NCBI RefSeq assembly: GCF_000021325.1
Contig: NC_011365.1
Coordinates: forward strand, 1,584,501-1,648,500
From: Gluconacetobacter diazotrophicus PA1 5
Lineage (GTDB): Bacteria > Pseudomonadota > Alphaproteobacteria > Acetobacterales > Acetobacteraceae
Length of the DNA: 64,000 nt
Direction: 5' to 3'
Shown here: positions 1 to 8,518 of the stretch, piece after piece
Layout: each line of letters begins with the position of its first letter
Position numbering within the stretch: the first letter of the stretch is position 1
Notes under the pieces: model-generated
What the model was told of the DNA's origin: nothing
Database searches by the model: none
The model's input: the letters and a program-made list of their open reading frames with translations, nothing else
Program-made: the position numbers and the translations under genes

Positions 1-640
1 GGCATAGCGACAGCGTCTGTTCGCGCAGGCAGTGGCCGTCTTCCAGCAGCACCATGCGTTCGCCCGCGATCCGTTCGACGGGAATCGAGTCGAGGGCGGC
101 CAGCGCATGGTCGGCCGGCAGCAGCAGCATGAATTCGTCCCGCCACAGGGGCAGGGTTTCCGTGCCTTCGCACGGGCAGGGCATGGCCAGCAGCACCAGG
201 TCCAGCCGGCCCAGCGCCAGCTTGTCCATCACGTTGCCGGTCAGGTCCTCGTTCACCGACAGGCGGATCTGGGGGAATTGCCGGCGCAGGCGCGACACCA
301 GCCCGGGCATGATGAAGGGGCCGATGGTGGGAATGACCCCGATCCGCAGCAGCCCGGTCATGGGCGCGCGCGAGGCATCGGCCACGTCCTGCACCGCCTG
401 CAGCGTCTCCAGGGCGAATCGCGCCCGGGCGGCGACTTCGTCGCCGATGGGGGTGAAGACCACGCGCTTGCCGACGTTGCGGTCCAGCAACTGGACGTCC
501 AACTGCCGCTCCAGGGCCAGGATTCCGGCCGACAGCGTCGATTGCGTGACCGAACAGGCCAGCGCCGCACGGCCGAAATGACGCAGTTCCGCCAGCGTGA
601 TCAGGTACCGCAATTGTTGTGCCGAAGGCAGAGGTGTCAT
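1..640 (-). CDS. oxyR: OxyR-type LysR-family peroxide sensor/regulator (C-terminus cut off by window edge)
   Basis: The first 213 residues of a LysR-type regulator are readable from an ATG at 640 down to the window edge. An N-terminal winged helix-turn-helix (residues about 5-60, with the QSTLSAGI recognition-helix region) is followed by the substrate-binding-like effector domain. The last visible residues contain LLEDGHCLREQ and then LSLC, which matches the redox pair of E. coli OxyR (Cys199 and Cys208, same nine-residue spacing). Those two cysteines are what separate OxyR from other LysR proteins, so the call is strong although the C-terminal third is missing. The gene is divergent from ahpC-ahpD, the classic OxyR target arrangement. 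By family knowledge it is activated by H2O2 through a disulfide and then induces peroxidase genes. Confidence 0.92.
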   Translation of the reverse strand, partial: MTPLPSAQQLRYLITLAELRHFGRAALACSVTQSTLSAGILALERQLDVQLLDRNVGKRVVFTPIGDEVAARARFALETLQAVQDVADASRAPMTGLLRIGVIPTIGPFIMPGLVSRLRRQFPQIRLSVNEDLTGNVMDKLALGRLDLVLLAMPCPCEGTETLPLWRDEFMLLLPADHALAALDSIPVERIAGERMVLLEDGHCLREQTLSLC

Positions 641-784
641 CGATTCTTTCGATTGTCCGGATATAAATTATTCATTGGCATGATATAGGCTTCAACGCCA
701 TAAAATACAGTCCGAGGCCGGACCGCCTGTTCAGGGCGCCGCGCCAGGGACCACGACACGTCGTCACTATGAGGGAGTAAACCG
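641..784. promoter_or_regulatory. Divergent oxyR/ahpC promoter region
   Basis: This 144 bp spacer separates the divergent oxyR and ahpC starts. It is locally AT-rich (about 659-710), unlike the flanking coding DNA. A possible ahpC promoter is TTGGCA at 675-680 with an AT-rich -10-like stretch at 699-706. A strong ribosome-binding site, GAGGGAGTAA, precedes the ahpC ATG at 785. OxyR binding is expected here from gene order, but I could not read a convincing full OxyR consensus. Confidence 0.45.
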
Positions 785-1327
785 ATGCTGACAGTCGGCA
801 ACAAGTTTCCGGAATTCAATCTGACCTCCGTCCCCGGTGGCCCGGAAGGGCTGAAGGGCAATTTCGTCCAGATCTCGGACAAGAGCGATGCCGGCAAGTG
901 GAAGCTCGTCTTCTTCTGGCCGAAGGACTTCACCTTCGTCTGCCCGACCGAGATCGTGGCCTTCGGCAAGATGGCCGGCGAGTTCAAGGACCGCGACACC
1001 GTCGTCTATGGCGTGTCCATCGACAGCGAGTTCGTGCACCTGAACTGGCGCCTGCATCATGACGACCTGAAGGGTCTGCAGATTCCGATGCTGGCCGACA
1101 TCAAGCGCGAGCTGTCCGAGGCCTGCGGCGTGCTGTCGCCGGAAGCCGGCGTGGCCTATCGCGCCACCTTCCTGGTCGACCCCGAGGGCATCATCCGCCA
1201 TGTCAGCGTCAACGACCTGTCGGTCGGCCGCAACCCGCAGGAAATCCTGCGCATCCTGGACGCGCTGCAGAGCGACGAGCTGTGCCCGTGCAACTGGAAG
1301 CAGGGCGACGACTTCCTGAAGGTCTGA
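785..1327 (+). CDS. ahpC: Alkyl hydroperoxide reductase C (2-Cys peroxiredoxin, AhpD-coupled type)
   Basis: This 180-residue peroxiredoxin reduces H2O2, organic peroxides and probably peroxynitrite in the cytoplasm. The peroxidatic cysteine is Cys53 in the motif FTFVCPTEI. Near the C-terminus there is a CPC pair (Cys167 and Cys169), like the two resolving-side cysteines of Mycobacterium tuberculosis AhpC rather than the single resolving cysteine of enteric AhpC. That variant takes electrons from AhpD instead of AhpF, and an AhpD gene follows 200 bp downstream. The start at 785 has a good Shine-Dalgarno (GGAG) and gives the full family length. Its position divergent from oxyR indicates peroxide induction. 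Confidence 0.96.
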   Translation: MLTVGNKFPEFNLTSVPGGPEGLKGNFVQISDKSDAGKWKLVFFWPKDFTFVCPTEIVAFGKMAGEFKDRDTVVYGVSIDSEFVHLNWRLHHDDLKGLQIPMLADIKRELSEACGVLSPEAGVAYRATFLVDPEGIIRHVSVNDLSVGRNPQEILRILDALQSDELCPCNWKQGDDFLKV

Positions 1328-1345
1328 TCGGTCCCCGGTCATCAC

Positions 1346-1368
1346 GGTCCGGCCCCGGCGGCCGGACC
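1346..1368 (+). terminator. GC-rich hairpin between ahpC and ahpD (possible attenuator)
   Basis: A perfect 9 bp inverted repeat, GGTCCGGCC/GGCCGGACC with a 5 nt loop, starts 18 bp after the ahpC stop. No T-run follows, so it is not a canonical intrinsic terminator. It could lower read-through into ahpD or stabilise the ahpC 3' end. Confidence 0.45.
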
Positions 1369-1529
1369 ACTCCTTCCCCGCCGGCCGAGGACGCCCCGAT
1401 GACGCCCCGATGACGCCGGGGGGGAACCGGCCGATGCGGCCCGCATATTTCCCCATTCCCTTCATGGAGCCGACGCGCGGCGCGCCCGCTGGCCGGTCGC
1501 GATCCGCTCCGTCCCAGCAGGTATCCACC

Positions 1530-2075
1530 ATGTCGATCGAAACGCTCAAGGAGCGCCTTCCGGACTACGCGAAGGATCTGAAGCTCAACCTCAGTTCGCT
1601 GGCCAACGACATCACCCTGTCGCCGCAGCAGCTGGCCGGGACGTTCGTCGCCTCGGCCATCGCGTCACGCAATGCCGACGTCACGCGCGCCATCGTGGCC
1701 GAATACGAATCCGTCCTGTCGCCGCAGGCGCTGACTGCCGCCAAGGCCGCCGCCGCGATCATGGGGCTGAATAATATCTATTACCGCTTCGTCCACATGG
1801 TCGAGGGCGACTACGCCCACATGCCGGCGCGGCTGCGCATGAACGTCATCGGCCGCCCGGGCGTCGAGAAGCTGGATTTCGAGCTGTGGTCCCTGGCGGT
1901 GTCGGCCATCAACGGCTGCGGCATGTGCGTCGAGAGCCACGAAAAAGTGGTGCGCGAGGGCGGCCTGTCGGCCGAACAGGTCCAGACCGCGGTGCGCGTC
2001 GCGGCGACGGTCCATGCGGTGGCGGCGACCCTGGACGGGGCCGCTGCGCTGGGCGATCACCCGGCGGCAGGCTGA
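1530..2075 (+). CDS. ahpD: Alkyl hydroperoxide reductase AhpD (carboxymuconolactone-decarboxylase fold)
   Basis: AhpD is a CxxC disulfide reductase that recycles oxidised AhpC, using lipoamide/dihydrolipoamide dehydrogenase as electron source in mycobacteria. Starting at the ATG at 1530 ([10 protein letters not shown]) the protein is 181 residues. Its active-site residues then fall at Glu118, Cys130, Cys133 and His137, within the segment FELWSLAV...GCGMCVESH. This numbering is identical to M. tuberculosis AhpD, which fixes the start against an upstream in-frame ATG at 1410 that would add 40 unconserved residues. It is co-oriented with ahpC, separated by about 200 bp containing a hairpin. Confidence 0.95.
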   Translation: MSIETLKERLPDYAKDLKLNLSSLANDITLSPQQLAGTFVASAIASRNADVTRAIVAEYESVLSPQALTAAKAAAAIMGLNNIYYRFVHMVEGDYAHMPARLRMNVIGRPGVEKLDFELWSLAVSAINGCGMCVESHEKVVREGGLSAEQVQTAVRVAATVHAVAATLDGAAALGDHPAAG

Positions 2076-2174
2076 CCCGTGCCCCGGCGGGCGGAACCCG
2101 CCTGCCGGGGACGTTCCCAGGGGCCTTTTCCGGGACCTATTTCATCGCACCGTCATTTTTCGTGCGGAATGCGG

Positions 2175-2202
2175 TTGCCAGAATCGCCAGCCTTTGTTAA
2201 TT
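2175..2202 (+). promoter_or_regulatory. Putative sigma70 promoter for tRNA-Asp
   Basis: TTGCCA (2175-2180) and TTAATT (2197-2202) are spaced by 16 bp and lie about 43 bp upstream of the tRNA. The segment is AT-richer than its surroundings. This was read by eye only. Confidence 0.45.
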
Positions 2203-2245
2203 CGCCCTCCACGAACGGATGCGGGGTCCCAGACCCCGAGCCGAT

Positions 2246-2322
<77 letters not shown>

Positions 2323-2357
2323 TCCCTTCCCCTCCCCGATATTTCGGTCCGGTCGCT

Positions 2358-3488
2358 TCAGTCCCTGCCATAGGTCACGCGATAGATCGCGCCGGCCAGG
2401 TCGTCGCTGACCAGCACGCTGCCGTCCGGCAGGGGCTGCACGTCGGCGGGGCGGCCCCACGGGGTTTCATCCTGCTGGAACCCGTCGATCAGCGGCACAT
2501 AGGACGCGATACCCCCATCCGGGCCGAAGCGCACCGCCATGACGCGATAACCCGCCAGCCGGCTGCGATTCCACGACCCGTGTTCGGCGATCAGCAGGGC
2601 GCCGCGCCACGCCGCGGGAAACTGGCTGCCGGTATAGAAGCGCAGGCCCAGGGCCGCGACATGCGCGCCCAGCTTGAGCACCGGCGGCGTGAAGTCGGAA
2701 CACGGATGGCCCCGCCCGAAGACGGGGTCCGGCACGTCGCCCTGATGACAATAGGGATAGCCGAAGGACTGGCCGGCATGGTCCACCCGGTTCAGCTCGT
2801 CGCTGGGCACGTCGTCGCCCATCAGGTCGCGTCCGTTATCGGTGAACCACAGCGTGCCGGCCCCCGGCTGCCCCGGTTGGCCCGGCTGCCACGTGAAGCC
2901 CACGCTGTTGCGCAGGCCGTAGGCCACGTCCTCGCGCCCCGTGCCGTCGGGATTCATGCGCATCAGCCGGCCGAACCGGTGCCCGACGTCGCAGATATTG
3001 CACGGCGCGCCGATCGGCACATACAGCTTGCTGTCCGGGCCGAAAGCGATGAATTTCCAGCCATGGTCGCCCACCCGCCAGGGCAGGTCCGGCACGGCGA
3101 CCTGCGGCGCGGGCGGGTGGTCCAGCCGGTCCTCGATCCCGCGCAGGACCACGATGTCGCGCACGTCGGAGATGTACAGGTCGCCATCCCGGAAGGCCAC
3201 GCCCACCGGCATGGTCAGCCCGCGCGCCACGACCCGCACCCGGCGGCCCCGTCCCGGCCCGTCATCGGTCACGGCATAGACCGCGCCCGCCGTCATCGAG
3301 CCCACGAACAGCGTGCCCCGGGCGCCGATCGCCATCTCCCGCGCCGAAGGAACCTGGTCGGTATAGACCGAGACATGGAATCCCGGCGGCAGGCGCAGCC
3401 GCGCGACCGGCGGCGCGGCCCGTGTCCCGGCGGCGGCCAGCATCGCCCCGAGAAGGACAAGCATCGACATGGTCCGGCGGAACGGCAT
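2358..3488 (-). CDS. Secreted PQQ-dependent sorbosone/aldose dehydrogenase-like beta-propeller protein
   Basis: This 376-residue protein starts with a signal peptide (charged MPFRR, hydrophobic core, cleavage near TRAAPP). It then has the repeated motifs of the soluble PQQ-glucose/L-sorbosone dehydrogenase fold: REMAIGARGTLFVGS, GLTMPVGVAFRDGDLYISD, LRNSVGFTW, an ELNR segment, and C-terminal SVLVSDDLAGAIYRVTY. The family oxidises aldoses or sorbosone in the periplasm with PQQ, passing electrons to the respiratory chain. The substrate cannot be read from the sequence. It lies 15 bp downstream of the phosphatase gene on the same strand and may share its transcript. It fits the oxidative periplasmic metabolism of acetic acid bacteria. 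Confidence 0.82.
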   Translation of the reverse strand: MPFRRTMSMLVLLGAMLAAAGTRAAPPVARLRLPPGFHVSVYTDQVPSAREMAIGARGTLFVGSMTAGAVYAVTDDGPGRGRRVRVVARGLTMPVGVAFRDGDLYISDVRDIVVLRGIEDRLDHPPAPQVAVPDLPWRVGDHGWKFIAFGPDSKLYVPIGAPCNICDVGHRFGRLMRMNPDGTGREDVAYGLRNSVGFTWQPGQPGQPGAGTLWFTDNGRDLMGDDVPSDELNRVDHAGQSFGYPYCHQGDVPDPVFGRGHPCSDFTPPVLKLGAHVAALGLRFYTGSQFPAAWRGALLIAEHGSWNRSRLAGYRVMAVRFGPDGGIASYVPLIDGFQQDETPWGRPADVQPLPDGSVLVSDDLAGAIYRVTYGRD

Positions 3489-3503
3489 GTGCGGCGTATC
3501 CTC

Positions 3504-3977
3504 CTAACGGGAGCGGATGAGCCTCGCCACCAGGGCCTCGGTCCCCGCCTGGACGTCCGCCCAGGTGGTGTGGAAATCCCGCGCCTGTCCGTAATAGGGA
3601 TCGGCCACCGACTGGCCGACACGCCCTGCCACATGATCCAGCAGCAGCGAAAGCTCCGCGATTCCATCGCTCGGCCGGCGCGCGCGCAGGACCTTCAGGT
3701 GGGTGTGGTCCAGGGCGACGATATGGGTGAAGACTCGGAAATCCTCCGCCGTGACCATGCGCGCGCGATAGCCCGCGATATCGATCCCGTTGCGGCGGGC
3801 CACCTCCTGCGCGCGGCGATCCGGCGGCTCGCCGGTATGCCAGTCGCCGGTCCCCGCCGAATCGACGACGGCATCCAGCCCGCATCGGGTGGCGGCGGCG
3901 CGAAACGCGGCCTCGGCCAGGGGGGAGCGGCAGATATTCCCGGTGCAGACGAACAGGATGGCGGGACGGCGGGACAT
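3504..3977 (-). CDS. Low-molecular-weight protein-tyrosine phosphatase
   Basis: This is a 157-residue cytoplasmic phosphatase. The P-loop CTGNICRSP at the N-terminus (Cys11 nucleophile, Arg17) and the general-acid motif DPYYG near residue 120 are both intact, and the length is typical of the family. Members dephosphorylate protein tyrosines, often bacterial tyrosine kinases of exopolysaccharide systems, or phospho-arginine. No kinase or polysaccharide gene is adjacent, so the target is unknown. It lies between nadC and the sorbosone dehydrogenase-like gene, all on the minus strand, with a T-rich repeat element between nadC and this gene. Confidence 0.93.
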   Translation of the reverse strand: MSRRPAILFVCTGNICRSPLAEAAFRAAATRCGLDAVVDSAGTGDWHTGEPPDRRAQEVARRNGIDIAGYRARMVTAEDFRVFTHIVALDHTHLKVLRARRPSDGIAELSLLLDHVAGRVGQSVADPYYGQARDFHTTWADVQAGTEALVARLIRSR

Positions 3978-3991
3978 GGCACGACTCTAGC

Positions 3992-4025
3992 GGTTCCTTT
4001 TTGAAAAAAAGAACCAAAAAACTTT
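3992..4025 (-). repeat. T-rich hairpin element, copy 1 (3' of nadC)
   Basis: On the minus strand this reads AAAGTTTTTTGGTTC followed by a T-run, CAAAAAG and GAACC. GGTTC and GAACC can pair around a T/A-rich stem. Related elements occur at 9191, 17982 and 29650, each at the 3' side of a gene. It probably marks the end of the nadABC transcript, although it lacks a classical terminal U-tract. Confidence 0.5.
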
Positions 4026-4032
4026 GATCCGG

Positions 4033-4887
4033 TTACCCTTCCTCGTAATCCAGCCCGATATCCAGCGCGCGCACCGTATGCGTCAGCCAGCCGACCGACA
4101 GGATATCGACACCGGTCCGGGCGATATCGGCGGCGGTGTCGGGGGTGATGCCGCCCGATGCATCGGTCAGGGCGCGGCCGTCCACCATCGCCACCGCCTC
4201 GCGAAGCTGGGGAAGGGTCATGTTGTCCAGCAGGAACACATCCGCCCCGCCGGCCCCCAGGGCCTGGGCCAACTGGTCCAGCGTATCGACCTCCAGTTCG
4301 ATGCTGACCAGGTGGCCGGCGCGGGCGCGGGCGGCGGCCAGGGCGCGCGCGACGTCGCCGCCGGCCAGGGCGATATGGTTGTCCTTGATCAGGATCGCGT
4401 CATCCAGGCGGAAGCGGTGATTGGCGCCGCCGCCGGCCCGCACCGCATATTTCTGGATCGCGCGCAGGCCCGGCAGGGTCTTGCGCGTGCAGCAGACGCG
4501 CGCGCGCGTGCCGGATATGGCCTGCACGATCCCGGCCGTGGCGGTGGCGATGCCGCAGAGATGCGACAGGAAGTTCAGCGCCACCCGTTCGCCCCCCAGG
4601 ATCGCCGCCGCCGGACCGCTGACGCGCGCGATGCGGTCACCCGGGGCGACAGGGCTGCCGTCCGGCCGGTCCACCGTGAAACGGACCGACGAATCCAGCA
4701 GGGTAAAGGCCAGCCGGGCCAGCGACAGGCCCGCCACCACGCCGGGCTGGCGCGCGACCAGGGCGGTGTGCAGCACCTGCCCCGGCGCCGCCAGCGCATC
4801 GGTCGTGATATCCCCGCCGCACCCCAGGTCCTCCAGCAATCCGGCACGCACCAGCGGTTCGAGCATGAGATCGGGCAAGGGGGTCAT
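4033..4887 (-). CDS. nadC: Nicotinate-nucleotide pyrophosphorylase (quinolinate phosphoribosyltransferase)
   Basis: NadC converts quinolinate and PRPP to nicotinate mononucleotide, CO2 and PPi, the third step of de novo NAD synthesis. The 284-residue protein carries family landmarks: EDLGCGGDITTDAL near residue 20, the LSHLCGIATAT segment, the CTRKTLPGLRAIQKYAV motif with its substrate-binding lysine and arginine, GGGANHRFRLDDAILIKDNH, and the C-terminal ASGGI...ILSVGWLTH. The start ATG at 4887 overlaps the nadB stop as ATGA, so the two are translationally coupled in the nadA-nadB-nadC operon. Confidence 0.96.
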   Translation of the reverse strand: MTPLPDLMLEPLVRAGLLEDLGCGGDITTDALAAPGQVLHTALVARQPGVVAGLSLARLAFTLLDSSVRFTVDRPDGSPVAPGDRIARVSGPAAAILGGERVALNFLSHLCGIATATAGIVQAISGTRARVCCTRKTLPGLRAIQKYAVRAGGGANHRFRLDDAILIKDNHIALAGGDVARALAAARARAGHLVSIELEVDTLDQLAQALGAGGADVFLLDNMTLPQLREAVAMVDGRALTDASGGITPDTAADIARTGVDILSVGWLTHTVRALDIGLDYEEG

Positions 4888-6440
4888 GGCACGAGGATTC
4901 CATTGTCAGAAAGAGAGGCCGCGGCAGGCGCGAGCGATGCGAGCGCGGCCAGGCCCTGGCGCATCGTCAGGCGGGTATGCACCGCCTGGGGCGCCGTGTC
5001 CGGATAGTCGGACCGGTAATGGCCGCCCCGGCTTTCCCGCCGGCCGAGCGCGGACACGCACAGCAGCGCGCCGACCAGGGCGTGGTCGTCATCCATGACA
5101 TGCGGGGCCAGCGCGCGGATGGCGCGGGTCAGGCCGTCCGCGTCACGCAGGATGCCGGCGGCGCGGCCGATGCAGGCGCGGATATCCGCCAGGTCGTCGG
5201 CCCCGCCGCCGGGGACGGGCGTGTCGTCCGGCAGCCCGTCCGGCACCGGCAGGGATGTGGCGTCCAGGTCGCGGGCGACGAAGCCGCCGCAGACGAAGGC
5301 TTCCAGCAGCGAGTTACTGGCCAGCCGGTTGGCCCCATGTAGGCCGGTCGACGCGGCCTCGCCGCACGCCCACAGGCCGGGGACGGTGCTGCGGCCGCGC
5401 AGGTCGGTCTCGATCCCGCCCATATGGTAGTGCACCGCCGGACGCACCGGAATCGGCTGCCGGTCGGGGTCGATGCCGTGTTGGACACAGGCCCGCGCGA
5501 TGGCGGGGAAATGCCGGGCGAAGTGGCCCTGCGTGGCGGCCCGGGCATCCAGCAGGACGCGGTGGCCGGCCGACAGATGCGCCTGGATCGCGCGGGCCAC
5601 AATGTCGCGCGGCGCCAGTTCGTCGGTGAAACGCGCGCCGCTTTCATCGACCAGGATCGCGCCCGCCCCCCGCACGGCCTCACTGATCAGTACGCGGGGG
5701 GCCGCGTCCGACCCGACCGCCAGCGCGGTGGGATGGAACTGCACGAATTCCAGGTCGCGCAGCACCGCGCCCGCGCGGGCGGCGCAGGCCAGGCCGGACC
5801 CCAGCCCGCCGGGCGGGCTGGTAGTGGTGGGAAACAGCGCGCCGACGCCACCGGTGGCGATGACGCAGACCGATGTCGGCAGGATCAGCTCCTGCCCGGC
5901 CCGCGCGATCCGCACCCCCGCGACCCGTCCGTCGCGCACGATCACGCGGCGCAGGGCCGCGCCGTCCAGCACCGTGATGCGCGGGGTGGCACGGGTGCGC
6001 GCGACCAGGGCGCGCATGATTTCCGCCCCCGTGCCGTCACCATGGGCGTGGGCGATGCGCGGGCGGGAATGGGCCGCTTCCAGGTGCAGGTCCAGCCTGC
6101 CGTCAGGGCCGGTATCGAACGCCACGCCCAGGTCGCGCAACGCGGCGATGGCGCCAGGGCCGGCGCGGGTGATGGCGTCCACCACTACGGGGTCGCACAG
6201 GCCGACACCGGCCTCCAGCGTGTCGCGCGCATGCAGGGCGGGCGTGTCGTCCGGGCCGATCGCGGCGGCGATTCCGCCCTGGGCCAGCGCGCTGGCGGCG
6301 TCCGTCGCCAGCGGCGCGGGCGACAGCACCACGCAGGGACGGTCCATCAGCAGCGCCGTCGCCAGCCCGGCCAGCCCCGCCCCGGCGATGACCGGCTGGC
6401 CGGCCCAGGAACCGGCGTCGGTGAGGCCCGGACCGGTCAT
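4884..6440 (-). CDS. nadB: L-aspartate oxidase
   Basis: NadB is an FAD enzyme that oxidises L-aspartate to iminoaspartate, the substrate of NadA. The chosen ATG at 6440 (MTGPGLTDAG) gives 518 residues, with the dinucleotide-binding GAGLAGLATALL about 20 residues in. Other landmarks are ASALAQGGIAAAIG, the FVQFHPTAL motif, RFTDELAPRDIVARAI, HYHMGGIETD and the C-terminal GLHGANRLASNSLLEA. An open frame continues upstream to 6743, but that part is antisense-like to nadA and is not conserved. The ATG overlaps the nadA stop (ATGA), and its own stop overlaps the nadC start in the same way. Confidence 0.95.
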   Translation of the reverse strand: MTGPGLTDAGSWAGQPVIAGAGLAGLATALLMDRPCVVLSPAPLATDAASALAQGGIAAAIGPDDTPALHARDTLEAGVGLCDPVVVDAITRAGPGAIAALRDLGVAFDTGPDGRLDLHLEAAHSRPRIAHAHGDGTGAEIMRALVARTRATPRITVLDGAALRRVIVRDGRVAGVRIARAGQELILPTSVCVIATGGVGALFPTTTSPPGGLGSGLACAARAGAVLRDLEFVQFHPTALAVGSDAAPRVLISEAVRGAGAILVDESGARFTDELAPRDIVARAIQAHLSAGHRVLLDARAATQGHFARHFPAIARACVQHGIDPDRQPIPVRPAVHYHMGGIETDLRGRSTVPGLWACGEAASTGLHGANRLASNSLLEAFVCGGFVARDLDATSLPVPDGLPDDTPVPGGGADDLADIRACIGRAAGILRDADGLTRAIRALAPHVMDDDHALVGALLCVSALGRRESRGGHYRSDYPDTAPQAVHTRLTMRQGLAALASLAPAAASLSDNGILVP

Positions 6441-7423
6441 GACGCGGCGAGCATCCGTTCCACGGCGCGACGCCCGCCCGCCACCAGATGCGGGGGAATC
6501 GTCACCTCGTGCGTCATGGTTTCCAGGGCCCGGCGGATCGCCGGCAGGGTGATGCGCTTCATGTGCGGGCAGAGATTGCACGGGCGCACGAATTCGACGG
6601 TGGGATGGGACGCCGCCAGGTTGTCGCTCATGGAACATTCGGTCACCAGCATCACCTTGCGGTGCGTGCCGCGCGCCACGAAATCGGACATCGCCGCCGT
6701 GGAGCCGGAAAAATCGGCCTCGGCGACGACCGAAGGCGGGCATTCCGGATGCGCCAGCACCGCGACATCGGGATTGTCGGCGCGCCAGGTGCGGATTTCC
6801 TCCGGCGTGAAGCGTTCATGGACCTCGCAATGGCCGGCCCAGGTGATCATCTCGACCCCGGTTTCCCGCTGGATGTTCTGGGCCAGGAATTCGTCGGGGA
6901 TCATGATGACGCGCGGCACGCCCAGGCTTTCGACGATGCGGCGCGCATTGGCCGAGGTGCAGCAGATATCGCTTTCGGCCTTCACTTCGGCCGAGCTGTT
7001 CACGTAGGTGACGACCGGCACGCCCGGATGGGCGCGGCGCAGCGCGCGCACGTCCTCGGCCGTGATCGAATCCGCCAGCGAGCACCCGGCGTGCAGCGAC
7101 GGGATCAGCACCGTCTTTTCCGGATTCATCAGCTTCGCGGTTTCGGCCATGAAATGCACGCCGGCCATGACGATGACCTCAGCATCCAGCCCCTGGGCGT
7201 CACGCGCCAGGGCCAGGCTGTCGCCCCGAATGTCGGCGATGCAATGGAAGATTTCCGGCGTCTGGTAGTTATGGGCCAGGATCACCGCCCCGCGCCGGCG
7301 CTTCAGGTCCAGGATGGCCGCGATGTCGTCGGCGAACAGATCCCATTCCATGCGCGGGACGACGCGGGCGACGCGGTCATAAAGCGCGTCGAGCTTGGAC
7401 GGGGCGACGAGAGTCTCGGACAT
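6437..7423 (-). CDS. nadA: Quinolinate synthase A ([4Fe-4S] enzyme)
   Basis: NadA condenses iminoaspartate with dihydroxyacetone phosphate to quinolinate, using an oxygen-sensitive 4Fe-4S cluster. The 328-residue protein shows the signature segments: ILAHNYQTPEI, GVHFMAETAK, the cluster-ligand regions SLHAGCSL and VTECSMSDN, and the C-terminal PCNLCPHMKRITL. VTYVNSSAEVKAESD and CTSANA form the substrate pocket. It is the first gene of the nadABC operon. A GGAG ribosome site lies 5-8 bp before the ATG at 7423, and the large palindrome at 7439-7471 lies immediately upstream. The nrtR gene lies just upstream on the same strand. Confidence 0.96.
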   Translation of the reverse strand: MSETLVAPSKLDALYDRVARVVPRMEWDLFADDIAAILDLKRRRGAVILAHNYQTPEIFHCIADIRGDSLALARDAQGLDAEVIVMAGVHFMAETAKLMNPEKTVLIPSLHAGCSLADSITAEDVRALRRAHPGVPVVTYVNSSAEVKAESDICCTSANARRIVESLGVPRVIMIPDEFLAQNIQRETGVEMITWAGHCEVHERFTPEEIRTWRADNPDVAVLAHPECPPSVVAEADFSGSTAAMSDFVARGTHRKVMLVTECSMSDNLAASHPTVEFVRPCNLCPHMKRITLPAIRRALETMTHEVTIPPHLVAGGRRAVERMLAAS

Positions 7424-7438
7424 GTTCGGCTCCTTCGG

Positions 7439-7471
7439 CCCAATTTATACTCACTGTGAGTATAAATTGGG
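7439..7471. promoter_or_regulatory. Perfect 33 bp palindrome: probable NrtR operator of nadABC
   Basis: The arms CCCAATTTATACTCAC (7439-7454) and GTGAGTATAAATTGGG (7456-7471) are exact reverse complements around a single T. The palindrome ends 15 bp upstream of the nadA ATG, leaving room only for the ribosome-binding site. No T-run or GC-rich stem is present, so it is an operator rather than a terminator. The next gene upstream encodes an NrtR-type NAD-repressor, whose family is known to bind long palindromes in front of NAD genes. Assigning NrtR as the ligand is an inference from proximity and family. Confidence 0.85.
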
Positions 7472-7615
7472 TACATGAACTCGCCGGTCTTGTTCCGCCA
7501 ATGCGCGCGCGCCGTCAAGCGAATTGCGTGCCATGCACCACGGCATCACGAAGAAAAATCGGGTATTCCATTGGGTTGGTCAGGAACAAACAAATCGTGA
7601 CCGAGGGCGGAATCG

Positions 7616-8518
7616 TTAGAATGGCCGCGTCAGCGGCAGCTTCGACCCGGCAATGCGCCGGGCGCCGATGACCTCGCGCCGGAAACGGAACAGGCGCGCG
7701 GGGCGGCCCCGCGTCTCGGGGGCGAAATCGGCGGTCTCCTCGACCAGGTCCTGCTGGGTGATCAGGCGACGGAAATTCTGCTTGTGCATCGACTGTCCGG
7801 CGACGGCCTCGACCGTGCGCTGCAGGTGCAACAGGGTGAAGCTGTCGGGCATCAGCTCGAAGATGACCGGCCGATAGCGGATCTTGGCCCGCAGCCGCGC
7901 CATGGCGGTGGCCAGGATGCGGCGGTTGCCTCGCGCCATGGGCACGCCGGGCAGCATCGCGGCGCCGGCGCCAGCGCGGCCGGATTCCGGCACCAGGCCC
8001 GCTTCCCACAGCAATTCGTAGCGTTGCAGTACCAGTTCGTCGTCCCAGCCCAGGCCGTCCAGCCCGAAGGTCAGGGCGATGCGCTGCCGCCGGACCTCGC
8101 GTTGCAGGGGGGGCGCCTGCCGCGCCCAGTCGTTCAGCCGTTCGGCGATGCGCACCACCAGGTCGCGGCCGCTGGGCGCGGTCTGGTCTTCCCAGGGAAA
8201 ATAGGCGTACCAGTTGCGCCAGCCATGTTCGCCACGATGGATGCGGGTCAGCGCCAGGTAGGAAATCAGGACCGTCCGGTCATCCGGCGCATCGCCGGCC
8301 GACGTGCCGTCCGGAGCGTCGGCGAAGGTATAAAGCTGTTCCACATGGCCCAGCGCGTGCCCGGTCTGCCGTTCGACCCACAGCCGCAGGCCCGTCTGCA
8401 GGGAACGATGGCCGGCCTCCAGCGGGCCCGAGGGCAGCAGACGGCCGGAATCCAGCGTCAGGACCATGGGCCGGTCCTCGCTGACCGCGATCAGCACCGC
8501 GATCAATTCCGAGGGCAT
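7616..8518 (-). CDS. nrtR: NrtR-type regulator (degenerate Nudix domain plus winged helix)
   Basis: This 300-residue protein joins an N-terminal Nudix-like domain (residues about 5-150: LIAVLIAVSEDRPMVLTL, LRLWVERQTGH, YLALTR) to a C-terminal winged-helix segment (FTLLHLQRTVEAVAGQSMHKQNFRRLI, then GRPARLFRFRRE). That architecture is the NrtR/COG4111 family, which represses NAD biosynthesis and releases DNA on binding ADP-ribose or related NAD metabolites. The Nudix catalytic box (GX5EX7REUXEEXGU) is not recognisable, so it is probably a sensor without hydrolase activity. Its location, in tandem and 192 bp upstream of nadA with a perfect palindrome between them, supports control of nadABC. Confidence 0.87.
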   Translation of the reverse strand: MPSELIAVLIAVSEDRPMVLTLDSGRLLPSGPLEAGHRSLQTGLRLWVERQTGHALGHVEQLYTFADAPDGTSAGDAPDDRTVLISYLALTRIHRGEHGWRNWYAYFPWEDQTAPSGRDLVVRIAERLNDWARQAPPLQREVRRQRIALTFGLDGLGWDDELVLQRYELLWEAGLVPESGRAGAGAAMLPGVPMARGNRRILATAMARLRAKIRYRPVIFELMPDSFTLLHLQRTVEAVAGQSMHKQNFRRLITQQDLVEETADFAPETRGRPARLFRFRREVIGARRIAGSKLPLTRPF

